A stretch of 64,000 bases of DNA from an uncultured Acidobacteriaceae bacterium. GTDB lineage: Bacteria > Acidobacteriota > Terriglobia > Terriglobales > Acidobacteriaceae. A program made the translations under genes and the position numbers. The stretch is from contig CAIKND010000036.1 of assembly GCA_903828675.1 (NCBI GenBank), positions 62,001 through 126,000 of the forward strand, given 5' to 3'. Each line of letters starts with the position of its first letter. Position 1 is the stretch's first letter. This document shows positions 63,030 to 64,000 of the stretch, piece by piece. The notes beneath the pieces are model-generated. The model worked only from the letters and a program-made list of their open reading frames with translations, ran no database searches and was not told where the DNA came from.

Positions 63030-63785
63030 ATGGCTGTGCCCACAATTATTGAGCAAACGGACCTTGAATTCGACAACGGCAGTTTTGATTCAGCCGCCTT
63101 CAGTACCCATGCACTCTCAAGCTGGCAAACGCTGGCCGCGGTAATCGATCACACGCTGCTTAAGCCCGAAGCTACCCGTGCGCAAGTGGAGAGCCTCTGT
63201 AACGAGGCCATTCACTACCGCTTCGCCTGCGCCATGATCAACCCAATCTGGGCATCCACAGCCGTCAACGCGCTGAGCGGCTCGGGCATTCCTGTGGGCG
63301 TGGTTATCGGCTTTCCGCTGGGCTCATCGCTGGTGTCAACCCTGAGGCAGGAAGCAGCCGCGCTGGCCCGCCTGGGAGCGCGCGAACTGGACATGGTGAT
63401 CCCCATCGGCCAGCTCAAGAGCGGCAACTACCAGGCTGTTCAACGCACCATCCACGCGGCGGCCACCGTGGCGCATCACAACGGCGCATTGCTTAAGGTG
63501 ATTCTCGAAACTGCGCTGCTCAGCTTGGAAGAGAAATTGCGTGGAGCGGAGATTGCCATCCAGGCAGGAGCGGATTTTATCAAGACTTCAACCGGATTCG
63601 CCTCAGGCGGCGCAACCCCAGCCGACGTAGCGCTGATGCGCGGCGTGGCGGGCGGGCGGTGTGGAGTGAAGGCCGCGGGGGGCATCCGCACTCTAGCTGA
63701 CGTGCGTGCACTTCTTGAAGCTGGAGCCAACCGCATTGGCGCATCGGCATCGGTGGCAATTGTGCGGGAGCTGGGCGCCGAGTAA
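63030..63785 (+). CDS. deoC: Deoxyribose-phosphate aldolase
   Basis: About 251 residues from ATG 63030, with GGAGCAGGAACC just upstream. A TIM-barrel class I aldolase: DHTLLKPEAT (40-49), the catalytic Asp 121 in ELDMVIPIG, Lys 156 in LLKVILE, Schiff-base Lys 185 in DFIKTSTGF and Lys 214 in VKAAGGIR. It cleaves 2-deoxyribose 5-phosphate to glyceraldehyde 3-phosphate and acetaldehyde, in nucleoside catabolism. An N-terminal extension of about 30 residues precedes the barrel, longer than in many bacterial forms. Confidence 0.93.
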   Translation: MAVPTIIEQTDLEFDNGSFDSAAFSTHALSSWQTLAAVIDHTLLKPEATRAQVESLCNEAIHYRFACAMINPIWASTAVNALSGSGIPVGVVIGFPLGSSLVSTLRQEAAALARLGARELDMVIPIGQLKSGNYQAVQRTIHAAATVAHHNGALLKVILETALLSLEEKLRGAEIAIQAGADFIKTSTGFASGGATPADVALMRGVAGGRCGVKAAGGIRTLADVRALLEAGANRIGASASVAIVRELGAE

Positions 63786-63799
63786 GACAGATGCAAATC

Positions 63800-63915
63800 T
63801 TCAGTGGTCAGGGATCAGCTTTCTGAAGCCGGGTTCTGACCACTCTGCCGCTGTGCAAGACCAATGCTTCCAGCCTAAAATAGCCGACAACCAAGAACCA
63901 GCCACCGACCACTGA
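63800..63915. repeat. Intergenic inverted repeats of CAGTGGTCAG type
   Basis: CAGTGGTCAGGGATCAG near 63802 is matched in inverse orientation by TCTGACCACT near 63836 and CGACCACTGACCA near 63907. Similar tracts are common between genes in this lineage (from memory). No gene seen. Confidence 0.45.
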
Positions 63916-63944
63916 CCATTGCGCTATCATTCCCTTCTACCCTC

Positions 63945-64000
63945 ATGACAGAAACTCCTCCATCTTCGCCTGATGTTTCCGAGTTTGAGGGCGACTATCG
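63945..64000 (+). CDS. Start of a gene cut by the window end
   Basis: An ATG at 63945 opens a frame encoding MTETPPSSPDVSEFEGDY to the edge. No strong ribosome site is visible and too little is present to name a family. The call rests only on the open frame and its position after an intergenic gap. Confidence 0.35.
   Translation, partial: MTETPPSSPDVSEFEGDY

Overview
The window looks like chromosomal DNA of an Acidobacteriota soil bacterium (Terriglobia-like: Granulicella, Edaphobacter, Acidobacterium and relatives). This is inferred from three things: Oar-type TonB-dependent receptors with an N-terminal carboxypeptidase-regulatory fold, one membrane-anchored regulator with an N-terminal domain I associate with this phylum, and moderately GC-rich coding sequence with dispersed intergenic hairpin repeats. 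There is no rRNA or marker gene to settle the taxonomy. I saw no tRNA, rRNA, CRISPR array, transposase or phage gene.

From the start to about 48.8 kb the window is a polysaccharide-utilisation region without SusC/SusD pairs. Layout: a truncated ion channel; a pectin block (GH28, an Oar-type receptor under two FadR/UxuR-like operators, a second GH28); a methyltransferase; a PfkB kinase with a GH51 arabinofuranosidase; a GH106 rhamnosidase; and, on the minus strand, a second Oar-type receptor followed by a sulfatase and a homocysteine methyltransferase. Upstream of that receptor lie a candidate structured RNA and a membrane-anchored regulator. Next come a second sulfatase, two paralogous heparinase II/III-like proteins flanking nicotinate phosphoribosyltransferase, a third TonB receptor, a PD-(D/E)XK nuclease-like protein, a TIM-barrel isomerase, a Gfo/Idh/MocA oxidoreductase and a GH127 arabinofuranosidase. 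The block ends with uronate catabolism (SDR, KDG kinase, KDPG aldolase) and a likely deoxyhexose route (SDR, FAH-family hydrolase, FucP permease). Together these would strip arabinose and rhamnose, desulfate and cut uronate-containing chains, and feed sugar acids to pyruvate. Rhamnogalacturonan-like or sulfated rhamnose/uronate polymers are the best substrate guesses.

From about 49 kb to the end the genes are mostly housekeeping or cell-envelope: a GT-C glycosyltransferase, UvrA, a TPR protein, two small secreted proteins, a SprT-like metallopeptidase, an unusual ICMT-PAP2-Lgt-like membrane fusion overlapping a lipocalin/CrtC-like gene, a Tat-exported Gfo/Idh/MocA protein, Lgt, hypoxanthine phosphoribosyltransferase, deoxyribose-phosphate aldolase and the first codons of another gene.

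The most distinctive non-coding signal is a family of MITE-like elements of about 290 bp (six copies, one internally deleted) with imperfect terminal inverted repeats beginning CTAGTGT. Each intact copy carries a long hairpin with constant outer arms. Free-standing versions at 17.2 kb keep the arms but have different, still complementary inner stems. A second repeat family built on AGCC-type mini-hairpins is also scattered between genes.
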